Part shown: piece after piece, positions 1 to 7,670 of the stretch
Position numbering within the stretch: position 1 is the first letter of the stretch
How the letters are laid out: each line of letters opens with the position of its first letter
Source: Cytophagales bacterium
GTDB taxonomy: Bacteria; Bacteroidota; Bacteroidia; Cytophagales; Cyclobacteriaceae
NCBI GenBank assembly: GCA_020063545.1
Contig: JAGUUF010000311.1
Span: 1 to 13,333, forward strand
DNA length: 13,333 bases
Reading direction: 5' to 3'
The notes under the pieces: model-generated
Told to the model about the DNA's origin: nothing
What the model saw: the letters and a program-made list of their open reading frames with translations, nothing else
Database searches by the model: none
Translations under genes and position numbers: made by a program

Positions 1-471
1 CATGGCCCTTCCATGCATGCAAACCAGAACCGTGTGTTCTTCCGACCGGCTCAAGATGGTTTGTACGGCAGGCTTCATACGCGCCACAACATCGTCAGGG
101 CTTTCTCCACCTTCAATGCGCAGGCTGGTATTTCCTTTTCGCCATTCATTAAGCATATCATGATAGTAGGCGTCCTCCTCAGGTGTAATGGGCTGCCCCT
201 CCTTTCTTCCCCATGAAATTTCATTAAGACCGGGTAAAACTTCGTGGGGTATCCCCAGGTTAAGAAACCCCGAAACCGATTCAATACTTCTCTTCAATGC
301 CGATGTGTACACCTTGCTGAACGGAACATGGCGGTACGTGTTATAAAACGCTTCGGATTGGATGCGCCCAAAAGCATTCAGGCTGCTGTCAACACCACTG
401 CCCTGAACAATGCCTTTCAGGTTAAAATCGGTTTGCCCATGGCGGATGATGTATATTTTTTTAGTGATCAA
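1..471 (-). CDS. Histidine phosphatase (phosphoglycerate mutase-like), partial
   Basis: Seen: a minus-strand reading frame that is open to the left window edge, 157 codons, with the 3' end missing. The N-terminus gives the classic RHG motif (R10-H11-G12, in YIIRHGQTDFN), then R61 in SALKRS, E84 in the LNEISWGRKEG segment, and a second catalytic-type histidine, H153, in VLVCMHG. These are the hallmarks of the branch-1 histidine phosphatase superfamily, where the first His is phosphorylated. There is no ATG before RHG. A stop codon lies only four codons upstream of TTG at 469-471, so TTG is the only reasonable start. A good Bacteroidota promoter lies just upstream. The gene diverges from the menaquinone operon. 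The substrate cannot be told from sequence; family members act on phosphosugars, phosphoglycerate, alpha-ribazole phosphate or nucleotides. The family assignment is firm, the specific function unknown. Confidence 0.88.
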   Translation of the reverse strand, partial: MITKKIYIIRHGQTDFNLKGIVQGSGVDSSLNAFGRIQSEAFYNTYRHVPFSKVYTSALKRSIESVSGFLNLGIPHEVLPGLNEISWGRKEGQPITPEEDAYYHDMLNEWRKGNTSLRIEGGESPDDVVARMKPAVQTILSRSEEHTVLVCMHGRAM

Positions 472-551
472 ATTTTTACGCTATTTTGTCCCGCTTGCTG
501 CGGGCGGGCGCAAAAATAGGGAATTACTGCTAAGTACAACCACAAAGGCTA
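472..551. other. Divergent intergenic region with small GC hairpin
   Basis: This 80-base gap separates the divergent phosphatase and menaquinone operons. At 490-504 there is a perfect 5-bp stem (CCCGC / GCGGG) with a 5-base loop. If the minus-strand promoter is right, this hairpin would lie at the very 5' end of the phosphatase transcript. For the men operon on the plus strand, only an imperfect -7 box (CTATTTTG, 481-488) with no convincing -33 box is visible, so its promoter is unresolved. Confidence 0.4.
511..539 (-). promoter_or_regulatory. Bacteroidota-type promoter for the histidine phosphatase
   Basis: On the minus strand, TTG at 539-537 is followed after 18 bases by TATTTTTG at 518-511. 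This matches the TAnnTTTG -7 box of the Bacteroidota primary sigma factor with normal spacing. The start codon is 39 bases downstream. Predicted from sequence only. Confidence 0.6.
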
Positions 552-980
552 ATGGCACTGTTTCACACCGGAATTACATTAGAGGCACTTCAGCGCCTGT
601 CGAAGAATACCATGGTAGAACACCTGGGTATTGAGTTTACTGAAATAGGTGACGATTACCTTAAGGCGCGCATGCCGGTTGATAACCGTACACATCAGCC
701 CTATGGCCTGCTTCACGGGGGCGCCTCGCTGGCATTAGCCGAAACACTGGGTAGCGTGGCTGCGCATTGCTGCATTGACAATCAAAAAAAATACTGCGTA
801 GGCCTTGAGATTAATGCCAATCATGTAAAAAGCGTGCGCAGCGGGTATGTTGTGGGCACATCAAAGCCCATTCACATTGGAAGGCGTACACAGGTGTGGG
901 AGATAAAAATTGTGACCGAACAAAATCAATTAGTATGTGTTAGCCGTATTACCATGGCTGTTTTAGATAAAGAAGAATGA
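552..980 (+). CDS. menI: Hotdog-fold thioesterase, probable DHNA-CoA thioesterase (MenI/YdiI type)
   Basis: Predicted to hydrolyse 1,4-dihydroxy-2-naphthoyl-CoA to DHNA, the step after MenB in menaquinone synthesis. The 142-residue protein is the usual length for the PaaI/YdiI hotdog family and resembles E. coli YdiI closely by eye: ITLEAL near the start, then MPVDxRTxQPYGLLHGGAS (41-59), the helix with E64 (ALAETLGS), VGLEINANHVKS, and KPIHIGRRTQVWEI. H55, G56 and E64 match the YdiI active-site positions, E64 being the presumed catalytic carboxylate. The ATG start aligns with the YdiI N-terminus. It is the first gene of the men operon and its stop overlaps the menF start by 4 bases (ATGA), so the pathway role is supported by both sequence and context. 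Related family members act on aryl-CoAs such as phenylacetyl-CoA intermediates, but the men context argues for DHNA-CoA. Confidence 0.87.
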   Translation: MALFHTGITLEALQRLSKNTMVEHLGIEFTEIGDDYLKARMPVDNRTHQPYGLLHGGASLALAETLGSVAAHCCIDNQKKYCVGLEINANHVKSVRSGYVVGTSKPIHIGRRTQVWEIKIVTEQNQLVCVSRITMAVLDKEE

Positions 981-2167
981 AAGCACCGGAAATTTATACA
1001 ACAGCAACGGTTGCATCTGAAACTGAATCCCTGAACAGGATTGTGTTTGCCGGGCTGCTTAACGGGTATGCATTTGCCGCCTGGCAACTTCCGGGTGAAC
1101 AAAAAAGAAATGTGTTGCTTGCTTCGCATATTCACCACTTCACCCCGGAAAGTCAGCTGGAAAACCTGGACGGTGGTTTCTTGTTTTGTCCTTTTAACCG
1201 GAATGACAAGGGTTTTTACCTGAAGGCCGATTTATTCTTCCAACTTGAAAACGGAACACTCAGCCCGCCCGAAAACCCGCTGGAATCCGTATCGCACGAA
1301 TGGCTTAACAGTCAGCAGCAGCCTGCTGTTCCTGTTTCGTTTCACGGGCCGCCAGCAATAATAGGAATACAGCAGCCCCAACCCGATTTTACCGATCTGG
1401 TCAACGCATGCATTGAGAAAATAAATGAGGGCGATTTTGAAAAAATTGTTCCCTCCCGCTGTAAAATCGTGCCGCTGCCAGCCGGGTTCGATCCACTTGA
1501 AGCATTCCGAAAATTGTGCGCAGCTTATCCCGGTGCCATGGTTTCGCTGGTAAGCATACCCGGAGTGGGCACCTGGCTTGGGGCCTCACCTGAAATCCTC
1601 GTACAGGTTGAAGACCAGGTATTCCGCACGGTGGCACTTGCCGGAACGCAGCCTTGCCTGCCCGACACCAACTTGAAAGATGTGGCGTGGACGCAAAAAG
1701 AAATTGAAGAGCAGGCACTGGTAAGCCGGTACATCATCAATTGTTTTAAAAAAATCCGCCTGCGTGAATTTGACGAACATGGTCCAAAAACAACCGTAGC
1801 CGGAAACCTGTTGCACCTGAAAACCGATTTTGCAGTTGACCTGAGGGCTACAAATTTTCCGCAACTGGCATCGGTAATGCTTAACCTCCTTCACCCCACT
1901 TCGGCAGTTTGCGGAATGCCGATGGAGCCTGCTTTTAAATTTCTGCAGGAGCGTGAAGGTTACAATCGGCAATTCTATTCAGGTTTCCTCGGTCCGGTAA
2001 ATATTGCTAACGCCATCCACATCTTTGTTAACCTCCGGTGCATGCACATGGTAAATCAACACCTGGTTTGTTATGCCGGCTGCGGAGTCACGGCAGACTC
2101 TGTTCCTAAAAAAGAATGGGAGGAAACCGAAATGAAATTGAATACTTTACTTTCTGTAGTGTTGTAA
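977..2167 (+). CDS. menF: Isochorismate synthase
   Basis: Converts chorismate to isochorismate, the entry step of the classical (o-succinylbenzoate) menaquinone route. The 396-residue protein belongs to the MenF/EntC/TrpE chorismate-binding family. Visible signatures: FEKIVPSR, with K156 at the position of the general base that activates water in MenF and EntC; WLGASPE (200-206); ALAGT (220-224); KEIEEQALV (241-249); the GYNRQFYSGFLG block (328-339); and YAGCGVTADSVPKKEWEET near the C-terminus. The last two blocks hold the chorismate and Mg-binding residues of the family. The start codon overlaps the menI stop (ATGA), and menD begins 4 bases after the stop. An EntC-type siderophore role is possible from sequence alone, but the position immediately before menD makes MenF the clear choice. 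Confidence 0.93.
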   Translation: MKAPEIYTTATVASETESLNRIVFAGLLNGYAFAAWQLPGEQKRNVLLASHIHHFTPESQLENLDGGFLFCPFNRNDKGFYLKADLFFQLENGTLSPPENPLESVSHEWLNSQQQPAVPVSFHGPPAIIGIQQPQPDFTDLVNACIEKINEGDFEKIVPSRCKIVPLPAGFDPLEAFRKLCAAYPGAMVSLVSIPGVGTWLGASPEILVQVEDQVFRTVALAGTQPCLPDTNLKDVAWTQKEIEEQALVSRYIINCFKKIRLREFDEHGPKTTVAGNLLHLKTDFAVDLRATNFPQLASVMLNLLHPTSAVCGMPMEPAFKFLQEREGYNRQFYSGFLGPVNIANAIHIFVNLRCMHMVNQHLVCYAGCGVTADSVPKKEWEETEMKLNTLLSVVL

Positions 2168-2171
2168 ATCC

Positions 2172-3863
2172 GTGCGCAACCAGCCCATCTACGATATTGC
2201 AGAAATCTGTTCACGTAAAGGGCTTACCCATGCCGTGCTGTGTCCCGGCTCGCGTTGCGCCCCGCTAATACTGGCTTTTACCCGTCACCCCGCCATACAA
2301 TGCCGTACCATCACCGATGAACGAAGTGCTGCCTTTATTGCATTGGGAATTGCCCGGCAAACAAAAAAACCGGTAGCGGTGGTAAGTACTTCAGGCACGG
2401 CAGCATATAATTTTTCACCGGCCGTAGCCGAAGCATACTTTTCGCAAACACCACTGTTGATATTCACGGCCGACCGCCCTGCGGAATGGATTACCCAGCA
2501 TGACGGGCAAACAATTTACCAGGCTGCGTTGTATGGCAGGCATGTAAAGGGTTTCTATTCTCTGCCCCAACAGTACGAACATCCTGATGACCGCTGGCAT
2601 ATTAACCGCATCATCAATGAAGCGGTTAACCTGGCTAATGCCGAACCAAAAGGCCCCGTACACATTAATACACCATTTCGGGAACCTTTTTATCCTGCAC
2701 CTGATGAAGCGTTCTCCTACAGCAAAAACGTTCGCATTATAGAAGAACACAACACCATTTGTCTGACAGATGAAGTAAAAGAAAAAATTGCCACCGCCTT
2801 ACCGACATACCGAAACATCCTGATTGTGGCCGGGCAACTCGATGCCGACCCTGAACTGGTAACAGCCATGCAACCAATTGCCGGCCGGATACCGGTATTC
2901 ACCGGCATTCTTTCCAACCTGCACCAACTGCAACACGGCATTCGTTATGCCGATGCATTTCTTACCAAACCATCCGATGAACTCACCACCAGGCTTAAAC
3001 CCGACTTGTTGATTAGTTTTGGAAAATCAGTACTCAGCAAAAACCTGAAACTCTTCTTGCGGAAGTTCCCTCAACTCGAACATTGGCATATTCAACCGCA
3101 TACAACCGCCACCGATCCGTTTCAAAACCTTACCCGGAACATCGTTGCCAATCCTCAGGAGTTTTTTACCTTTATCAACAGCCTTACTCTTAAGCAATCG
3201 GAACAGTTTAGCAAAAACTGGGCAGCAGAAGACCAGCGAATAAGGCAGAGGCTTACCTCGTTTTTCCCCCAATCCGAACTAAGCGAACTTGCACTTGTAA
3301 ACAGTGTGCTGGGGCAATTACCGGATCATTGCAACCTGCACCTTGCCAACAGCATGAGTGTACGGTATGCCGAATACATCGGGCTTCAACCGCATCAGAA
3401 GGTTAGCGTATTCAGCAACCGCGGAACCAGCGGTATTGACGGATGCACAAGTACAGCCGTAGGGCATAGCTTTGTATCCGATGCACTCAACATCCTGATT
3501 ACCGGAGACCTTGCCTTCTTTTACGATCGGAATGCATTCTGGCACAATTATCCGTTACCTAATTTGCGGGTAGTATTGCTGAACAACCATGGCGGAATTA
3601 TCTTTAAACTTATTGATGGCCCTGCCGATTTACCTGAAGCCGAAGAGTATTTTGTTACCCGCCAGCCGCTCACCGCTAAAACTTTGTGTACGGAATTCGG
3701 GGTTGATTATTTGCCGGTGAAGCAGGCTGAAAATGTACCGGCTTTGCTGGACGAGTTCTTCAAATCAACTGGCAAACCCAAAGTGCTGGAACTGGAGAGC
3801 AGCATTGACTTGAACAAAACCGTTTTTGAAAAATTTAAACAAAACCTAACACAGGCACCATGA
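2172..3863 (+). CDS. menD: SEPHCHC synthase
   Basis: 2-succinyl-5-enolpyruvyl-6-hydroxy-3-cyclohexene-1-carboxylate synthase: a ThDP- and Mg-dependent enzyme that joins 2-oxoglutarate, after decarboxylation, to isochorismate. At 563 residues it is close to E. coli MenD in length. Domains in order: an N-terminal pyrimidine-binding domain with CPGSRCAPL (24-32), DERSAAFIALG containing the cofactor-activating E50, STSGTAAYNFSPAVAEAYF (72-90) and TADRP (99-103); a middle domain; and a C-terminal pyrophosphate-binding domain with SNRGTSGIDG (415-424), GDLAFFYD (445-452) and NNHGG (471-475), the GD...NN Mg-ThDP motif. The start is GTG, 4 bases after the menF stop; the next candidates would lose the CPGSR region. 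The stop overlaps the menB start by 4 bases (ATGA), pointing to translational coupling. All key residues I can check are present. Confidence 0.96.
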   Translation: MRNQPIYDIAEICSRKGLTHAVLCPGSRCAPLILAFTRHPAIQCRTITDERSAAFIALGIARQTKKPVAVVSTSGTAAYNFSPAVAEAYFSQTPLLIFTADRPAEWITQHDGQTIYQAALYGRHVKGFYSLPQQYEHPDDRWHINRIINEAVNLANAEPKGPVHINTPFREPFYPAPDEAFSYSKNVRIIEEHNTICLTDEVKEKIATALPTYRNILIVAGQLDADPELVTAMQPIAGRIPVFTGILSNLHQLQHGIRYADAFLTKPSDELTTRLKPDLLISFGKSVLSKNLKLFLRKFPQLEHWHIQPHTTATDPFQNLTRNIVANPQEFFTFINSLTLKQSEQFSKNWAAEDQRIRQRLTSFFPQSELSELALVNSVLGQLPDHCNLHLANSMSVRYAEYIGLQPHQKVSVFSNRGTSGIDGCTSTAVGHSFVSDALNILITGDLAFFYDRNAFWHNYPLPNLRVVLLNNHGGIIFKLIDGPADLPEAEEYFVTRQPLTAKTLCTEFGVDYLPVKQAENVPALLDEFFKSTGKPKVLELESSIDLNKTVFEKFKQNLTQAP

Positions 3864-4684
3864 AGCTTATTTATCCCTGGCAACCTATTAAAGAGTATAA
3901 GGAAATCCTGTTTCACAAACTGGACGGCATTGCACGCATCAGCATTAACCGCCCCGCTGTTCATAATGCTTTCACCCCGCTCACGGTTATGGAAATGATT
4001 GATGCCATGAGCATTTGCCGCGAAGATGCCGACATCCGTGTGGTTATCCTTACCGGTGAAGGCGGCAAGGCCTTTTGCAGCGGTGGCGATCAGAGCGTGC
4101 GCGGCCACGGGGGCTACGTTGGCCAGGATGCCGTGCCGCGCCTTAATGTACTGGATTTGCAGCGAATGATCCGATCGATACCTAAACCGGTTATCGCTGC
4201 AGTTGCAGGCTGGGCTATTGGCGGAGGGCATGTATTGCATGTGGTGTGTGACTTAACCATAGCTGCAGAAAATGCCCGCTTCGGACAAACCGGTCCGAAA
4301 GTAGGAAGTTTTGACGGTGGCTTTGGCGCCTCGTACCTGGCACGGATTGTTGGCCAGAAGAAAGCACGCGAAATCTGGTACCTGTGCGATCAGTACAACG
4401 CACAGGAAGCGCTCGACATGGGCCTTGTAAATAAAGTGGTGCCGCTGGATAAACTGGAAGAAACGTATGTTGAATGGGCAAAAAAAATTATTGCAAAAAG
4501 CCCGCTTGCCATACGCATGCTTAAAGTTTCGTTTAATGCCGAACTTGACGGACAGGCAGGTATACAGGAACTGGCCGGAAATGCTACGTTGCTTTATTAT
4601 TTAAGCGATGAAGCTAAAGAAGGTAAAAATGCTTTTATGGAGAAGCGTGATCCCGACTGGTCGAAATTTCCTAAATTCCCGTAA
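3860..4684 (+). CDS. menB: 1,4-Dihydroxy-2-naphthoyl-CoA synthase
   Basis: Crotonase-fold enzyme that closes the second ring of the naphthoquinone, turning o-succinylbenzoyl-CoA into DHNA-CoA. The 274-residue length is normal. Visible: NRPAVHNAF (30-38), CSGGDQSVRG (73-82) with the first oxyanion-hole glycine, AIGGGHVL (119-126), FGQTGPKVGSFDGGFGASYLA (141-161) with the S150/D152 pair matching catalytic E. coli S161/D163, KKAREIWYLC, and the MenB-specific C-terminus NAFMEKRDPDWSKFPKFP. G145 in QTGPK corresponds to E. coli G156, which from my knowledge of the family marks type I, bicarbonate-dependent MenB; type II enzymes carry Asp there. The ATG overlaps the menD stop. The next gene begins 21 bases after the TAA. 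Identification is essentially certain. Confidence 0.97.
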   Translation: MKLIYPWQPIKEYKEILFHKLDGIARISINRPAVHNAFTPLTVMEMIDAMSICREDADIRVVILTGEGGKAFCSGGDQSVRGHGGYVGQDAVPRLNVLDLQRMIRSIPKPVIAAVAGWAIGGGHVLHVVCDLTIAAENARFGQTGPKVGSFDGGFGASYLARIVGQKKAREIWYLCDQYNAQEALDMGLVNKVVPLDKLEETYVEWAKKIIAKSPLAIRMLKVSFNAELDGQAGIQELAGNATLLYYLSDEAKEGKNAFMEKRDPDWSKFPKFP

Positions 4685-4705
4685 TGAACATGTAACCCTA
4701 CACCC

Positions 4706-5074
4706 ATGGAAATTCAGAAACGGGAAATATACCGCTCCATTGCCGAAGTGGCCTATGTCATTGCCAAAGCCGACAAAGGACTTAGCCCTACGGAGCGGAT
4801 GGCTTTTACAACGATCATTAAAGAAGAACTGGATTATGACTCGTGGGTGGCACAGAGCCGGTTTGAACTGCTCGATGAAGTTACTACGCCAACATTAGAA
4901 GAAGCCTACAAGGATGCTATGAATGATTTTAAAAAGTATAAGTCCCACCTCACTCCTGATCTGAAAGAAACTGCCAAGCGTGTGGTAAAACGTGTGGCCG
5001 AATCGTGCTGCGGGTTTTCTGCCAAAGAAGCCATGATTTTGGGCCGCTTCGAAAACGACCTTGCTGAATTATAG
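4706..5074 (+). CDS. Small TerB-like helical protein within the men operon
   Basis: A 122-residue, soluble, all-helical-looking protein without signal peptide or membrane segment. Residues 12-40 (AEVAYVIAKADKGLSPTER, then an amphipathic helix) fit the TerB pattern, in which two helices flank a short acidic loop of the type ADG-x-(S/T)xxE. It ends in a second helical part with two adjacent cysteines (C101, C102). TerB-fold proteins are named after tellurite resistance but are widespread and mostly of unknown biochemical function, so no resistance role is claimed. It lies between menB (21 bases) and menE (11 bases) on the same strand, so it is almost certainly co-transcribed with the quinone genes. 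In related operons menC often occupies this region, but this protein is far too short and has no enolase-fold motif. The TerB call is by pattern only. Confidence 0.65.
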   Translation: MEIQKREIYRSIAEVAYVIAKADKGLSPTERMAFTTIIKEELDYDSWVAQSRFELLDEVTTPTLEEAYKDAMNDFKKYKSHLTPDLKETAKRVVKRVAESCCGFSAKEAMILGRFENDLAEL

Positions 5075-5085
5075 CAAACACCATC

Positions 5086-6177
5086 TTGAATTATCGCTTT
5101 GAGTCAATCCGGATTAACCAGCGCGAAATACCCCTGAGCGCCATCCGCTCCGGCCGTGAGACCGGCTCATCTGCTTTTGAAAAAGCAACCCTGCATTTTA
5201 TCCGGCAATGGCTGAACGGTACAGAAACTTTCCGGCAGCAAACCAGCGGTTCAACCGGGCCGCCAAAGGAAATCATCATCAGCCGGAGCCAGATGGCAGC
5301 CAGCGCCCAGCGCACACTAAACGCACTGACTATTACCCCTGGCAGCACCGCACTGGTTTGCCTGAACCCGGAATACATTGCCGGCAAAATGATGCTTGTG
5401 CGGGCGCTGGAATTTAACCTGGGCATTGTAGCCGTTGAACCGGTTTCCGATCCACTGCAACACCTCCCTCCCGGTCTACAGGATGTCTTTGCTGCTTTTG
5501 TTCCGTTGCAACTTCAAACCATGATGGGTATCCCTATGCGAACCGGCCAGCTAAACCGGATGAAAGCCATCCTGATAGGCGGAGCACCGGTAAATGAAGT
5601 GCTTGCAAAAAAAATTCAGAAGTTGCAATGCCCGGTGTATGCCACCTACGGAATGACGGAAACCCTGTCGAATATTGCCCTTCAAAAATTAAATGGCCCG
5701 GATAAACAAAATTATTTCAAAACGCTGCCGGGTGTTACTGTAAAAACCGATGAACGAAACTGCCTGGTAATCCGCTTACCTGAAATTGCAGAACCGGTTG
5801 TTACGAAAGATGTTGCCGAATTACAGGCTGATAATTCCTTCAGGATTTTAGGCCGGTTTGATAATGTCATTAACAGTGGCGGAATAAAAATATGGCCCGA
5901 ACAACTGGAGCAGCGTTGCGAAGAAGTCTTTCACACGCTTGGCATTAACCAGCCGTTCTTTATCGGCAGCACCCCCCACGAGTTGCTGGGCGAGCAGGTT
6001 ATAATGGTTATAGAAAGCGATCCGCTTTCGCATGATGTTGAGGCACAGCTTATCGGACTCTTGAAAAAGGACCTCAGCCCGTACGAAATGCCAAAACAAA
6101 TCCGATATGCAACCAGGTTTATTGTTACGGCCTCCGGAAAAATAAACAGGCGGGCTACCCTGAAAAGCATAACGTAA
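5086..6177 (+). CDS. menE: o-Succinylbenzoate-CoA ligase
   Basis: Adenylate-forming enzyme that activates o-succinylbenzoate with ATP and CoA, giving the substrate of MenB. Signatures of the ANL superfamily in order: P-loop TSGSTGPPKE (53-62), YGMTET (188-193), GRFDNVINSGGIKIWP (256-271) with the hinge aspartate region, and the C-terminal ASGKINRR (349-356) containing catalytic K352. At 363 residues it is shorter than E. coli MenE (about 450), mainly because the N-terminal subdomain is reduced, as in other Bacteroidota MenE proteins. The start is TTG at 5086, 11 bases after the TerB-like gene. No ATG precedes the P-loop, so a non-ATG start is required. It is the last gene of the operon; I see no terminator hairpin after the TAA, and the next promoter begins about 8 bases later. 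MenE fits best because menD and menB are adjacent. Confidence 0.92.
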   Translation: MNYRFESIRINQREIPLSAIRSGRETGSSAFEKATLHFIRQWLNGTETFRQQTSGSTGPPKEIIISRSQMAASAQRTLNALTITPGSTALVCLNPEYIAGKMMLVRALEFNLGIVAVEPVSDPLQHLPPGLQDVFAAFVPLQLQTMMGIPMRTGQLNRMKAILIGGAPVNEVLAKKIQKLQCPVYATYGMTETLSNIALQKLNGPDKQNYFKTLPGVTVKTDERNCLVIRLPEIAEPVVTKDVAELQADNSFRILGRFDNVINSGGIKIWPEQLEQRCEEVFHTLGINQPFFIGSTPHELLGEQVIMVIESDPLSHDVEAQLIGLLKKDLSPYEMPKQIRYATRFIVTASGKINRRATLKSIT

Positions 6178-6184
6178 CACCACC

Positions 6185-6214
6185 TTGCCTGCTGATTTTT
6201 CTCTGCTAATTTTG
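6185..6214 (+). promoter_or_regulatory. Strong Bacteroidota-type promoter for yebC
   Basis: TTG at 6185-6187, a 19-base spacer, then TAATTTTG at 6207-6214: a perfect match to TTG-N19-TAnnTTTG. The G of the -7 box lies 21 bases before the yebC ATG. The promoter sits in the 58-base gap after menE, so yebC is probably transcribed independently of the men operon. Confidence 0.75.
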
Positions 6215-6235
6215 CCCCTCTGATCTTACCTGAAC

Positions 6236-6943
6236 ATGGGCCGGATATTTGAAAAACGAAAGCATAAAATGTTTGCGCGGTTCGACCGCATGGCAAAAGC
6301 ATTTACGCGCATTGGTAAAGACATCGCCATAGCCGTAAAGCAGGGCGGGCCAAACCCGGAATACAATCCCAAACTACGGATGGCCATCCAAAACGCGAAA
6401 GGCGTTAACATGCCAAAGGATAAAGTGGAAGCCGCCATTAAGCGGGCAAGTTCTAAAGAAGAAAAGGATTACCAGGAAATAACCTATGAAGGCTACGGGC
6501 CGCATGGTGTACCCATTCTGGTTGAATGCGCTACCGACAACCCAACCCGAACAGTAGCCAACATCAGGCTACACTTCTCAAAAAACGGGGGCAACATGGG
6601 CAACTCGGGCTCCGTGGCATTTCTATTCGAACGCAAAGGGGTATTTAAATTCGATACCGGCAAACTTAACCTTGATGAACTGGAACTTGACCTGATTGAT
6701 GCCGGTGCTGACGATATTGAACGGGGAGACGAGGAAGTTATTATCTACACAAAATTTACCGAGTTCGGGCAAATGCAAAAGTTTCTGGAGTCGCGGGGGC
6801 TGGAACCAAAAAGCGCGGAACTCCAATACATACCCACCACCACAAAGGAACTACCCGAAGACCAGGTAGATGATGTATTAAAATGTGTTGAAGCACTGGA
6901 AAGTGATGATGATGTGCAGAAAGTTCACCATAACCTGGCATAG
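6236..6943 (+). CDS. YebC/PmpR (TACO1) family translation- or transcription-modulating protein
   Basis: A 235-residue cytoplasmic protein of the YebC/PmpR/TACO1 family. Seen: the N-terminal motif MGRIFEKRKHKMFARFDRMAK, in which the usual GHSKWxxIKHKK is replaced by the form common in Bacteroidota; FTRIGKDIAIAVKQGGPNPEYNPKLRMAI; AKGVNMPKDKVEAAIKRA; the conserved YEGYGPHGVPILVECATDNPTRT; the NGGNMGNSGSVAFLFERKG segment; and an acidic C-terminal domain (LDLIDAGADDIE). Members were long annotated as transcription regulators; more recent work on the family points to ribosome association and relief of stalling at proline-rich stretches. Which applies here cannot be told from sequence. A near-perfect promoter precedes it, and a frameshifted barrel gene begins 19 bases after its stop. 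Confidence 0.93.
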   Translation: MGRIFEKRKHKMFARFDRMAKAFTRIGKDIAIAVKQGGPNPEYNPKLRMAIQNAKGVNMPKDKVEAAIKRASSKEEKDYQEITYEGYGPHGVPILVECATDNPTRTVANIRLHFSKNGGNMGNSGSVAFLFERKGVFKFDTGKLNLDELELDLIDAGADDIERGDEEVIIYTKFTEFGQMQKFLESRGLEPKSAELQYIPTTTKELPEDQVDDVLKCVEALESDDDVQKVHHNLA

Positions 6944-6962
6944 AACTTGTCTTTCATTGCAC

Positions 6963-7668
6963 ATGAAAAAGCTAACCCTCTTCTGTTTGCTTATTGTTTT
7001 CCGGCTTTCAACGTCAGCACAGGAATCCGACCAGTTCTCCCTTCAACTGAATACTGCTTTTCCGATAAAGGAATTTAAACAAGCCGTTGATAATTCCATT
7101 GGCGGGGCTGCCGTGGGTTTTGGCACCACAGTCTTATTTAACCCGAAAGGAAAAAAGGGATACTCACCGGCATTCTTTGGTGCCGATTTCTCGTACATGA
7201 CCTTTGGTCGTGATAAAATCAAATCTACAGCCGATGCGCCACCCTTTAAAACAACCTTTAATTATTATGCCATTAATGGCATAACCCGGGTGTTTCTCTC
7301 AAGCAGGGAAACAGGGTTTGTACCCTTTATTGATGGTACCATCGGGTTAAAGATTTTCAACACCCGCACCAAGATTGATAAGAATGTTACCCATATCATC
7401 CTTGACGATAACCAGCCCTGTAGTTATAAATACCACCAACGATAACGGACTGGGCCATGGCCTTGGGTTGGGTTGGTACACCCGTAAACCAAAAACCGAT
7501 GAAGACCATATGCCTTCATCCTTCATGTTCAGGGTTATGTACCTGTGGGGCGACCCGACTTCCTATGTAAAGCGAGGTTCTGTTAAAGTTGAAAATGGCT
7601 TCGTAACGTATGAAGAAGGAACCACCAAAACCAACATGATTATGGTTCAACTGGGTATCCTCTTCTGA
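6963..7668 (+). pseudogene. Secreted outer-membrane beta-barrel protein, broken by a frameshift
   Basis: Starting at ATG 6963, the reading frame gives a clear signal peptide (MKKLTLFCLLIVFRLSTSAQ, cleavage after AQ), then short alternating strands rich in aromatic and glycine residues (FGADFSYMTFGRD, FNYYAINGITRVF, FVPFIDGTIGLKIF), typical of an 8- to 10-strand barrel. The frame stops at 7445. The remainder (LGLGWYTRKP, SFMFRVMYLWGD, final strand TNMIMVQLGILF) continues one base downstream up to TGA 7668. The second frame has a stop at 7348, so the shift lies between 7351 and 7445. Removing one C from the CCC run at 7416-7418 would restore 234 codons and join NQP to VVINTTNDNG. The intact C-terminal strand suggests a recent mutation or a base-calling error. 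Function unknown. The downstream gene converges on it. Confidence 0.75.
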
Positions 7669-7670
7669 TG

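Noticed and set aside
13..519. Plus-strand open frames of 67 and 91 codons at the left end
   Set aside because: They are antisense to the histidine-phosphatase frame, which has clear family motifs (RHG, second His) through the same region.
4689..4703. Partial match to the 16-bp element (AACCCTACA) between menB and the TerB-like gene
   Set aside because: Only about 9-10 bases match, it lies 21 bases or less before the start codon, and it is inside an operon; chance similarity.
4706..5074. Interpretation of the men-operon small gene as a truncated menC
   Set aside because: It has no enolase-superfamily KxK or metal-ligand motifs, the helical pattern fits TerB, and at 122 residues it looks complete rather than degraded.
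6885..6962. Upstream extension of the barrel reading frame into yebC
   Set aside because: The extension overlaps the yebC coding end and has no signal peptide; ATG 6963 gives a normal signal peptide directly.
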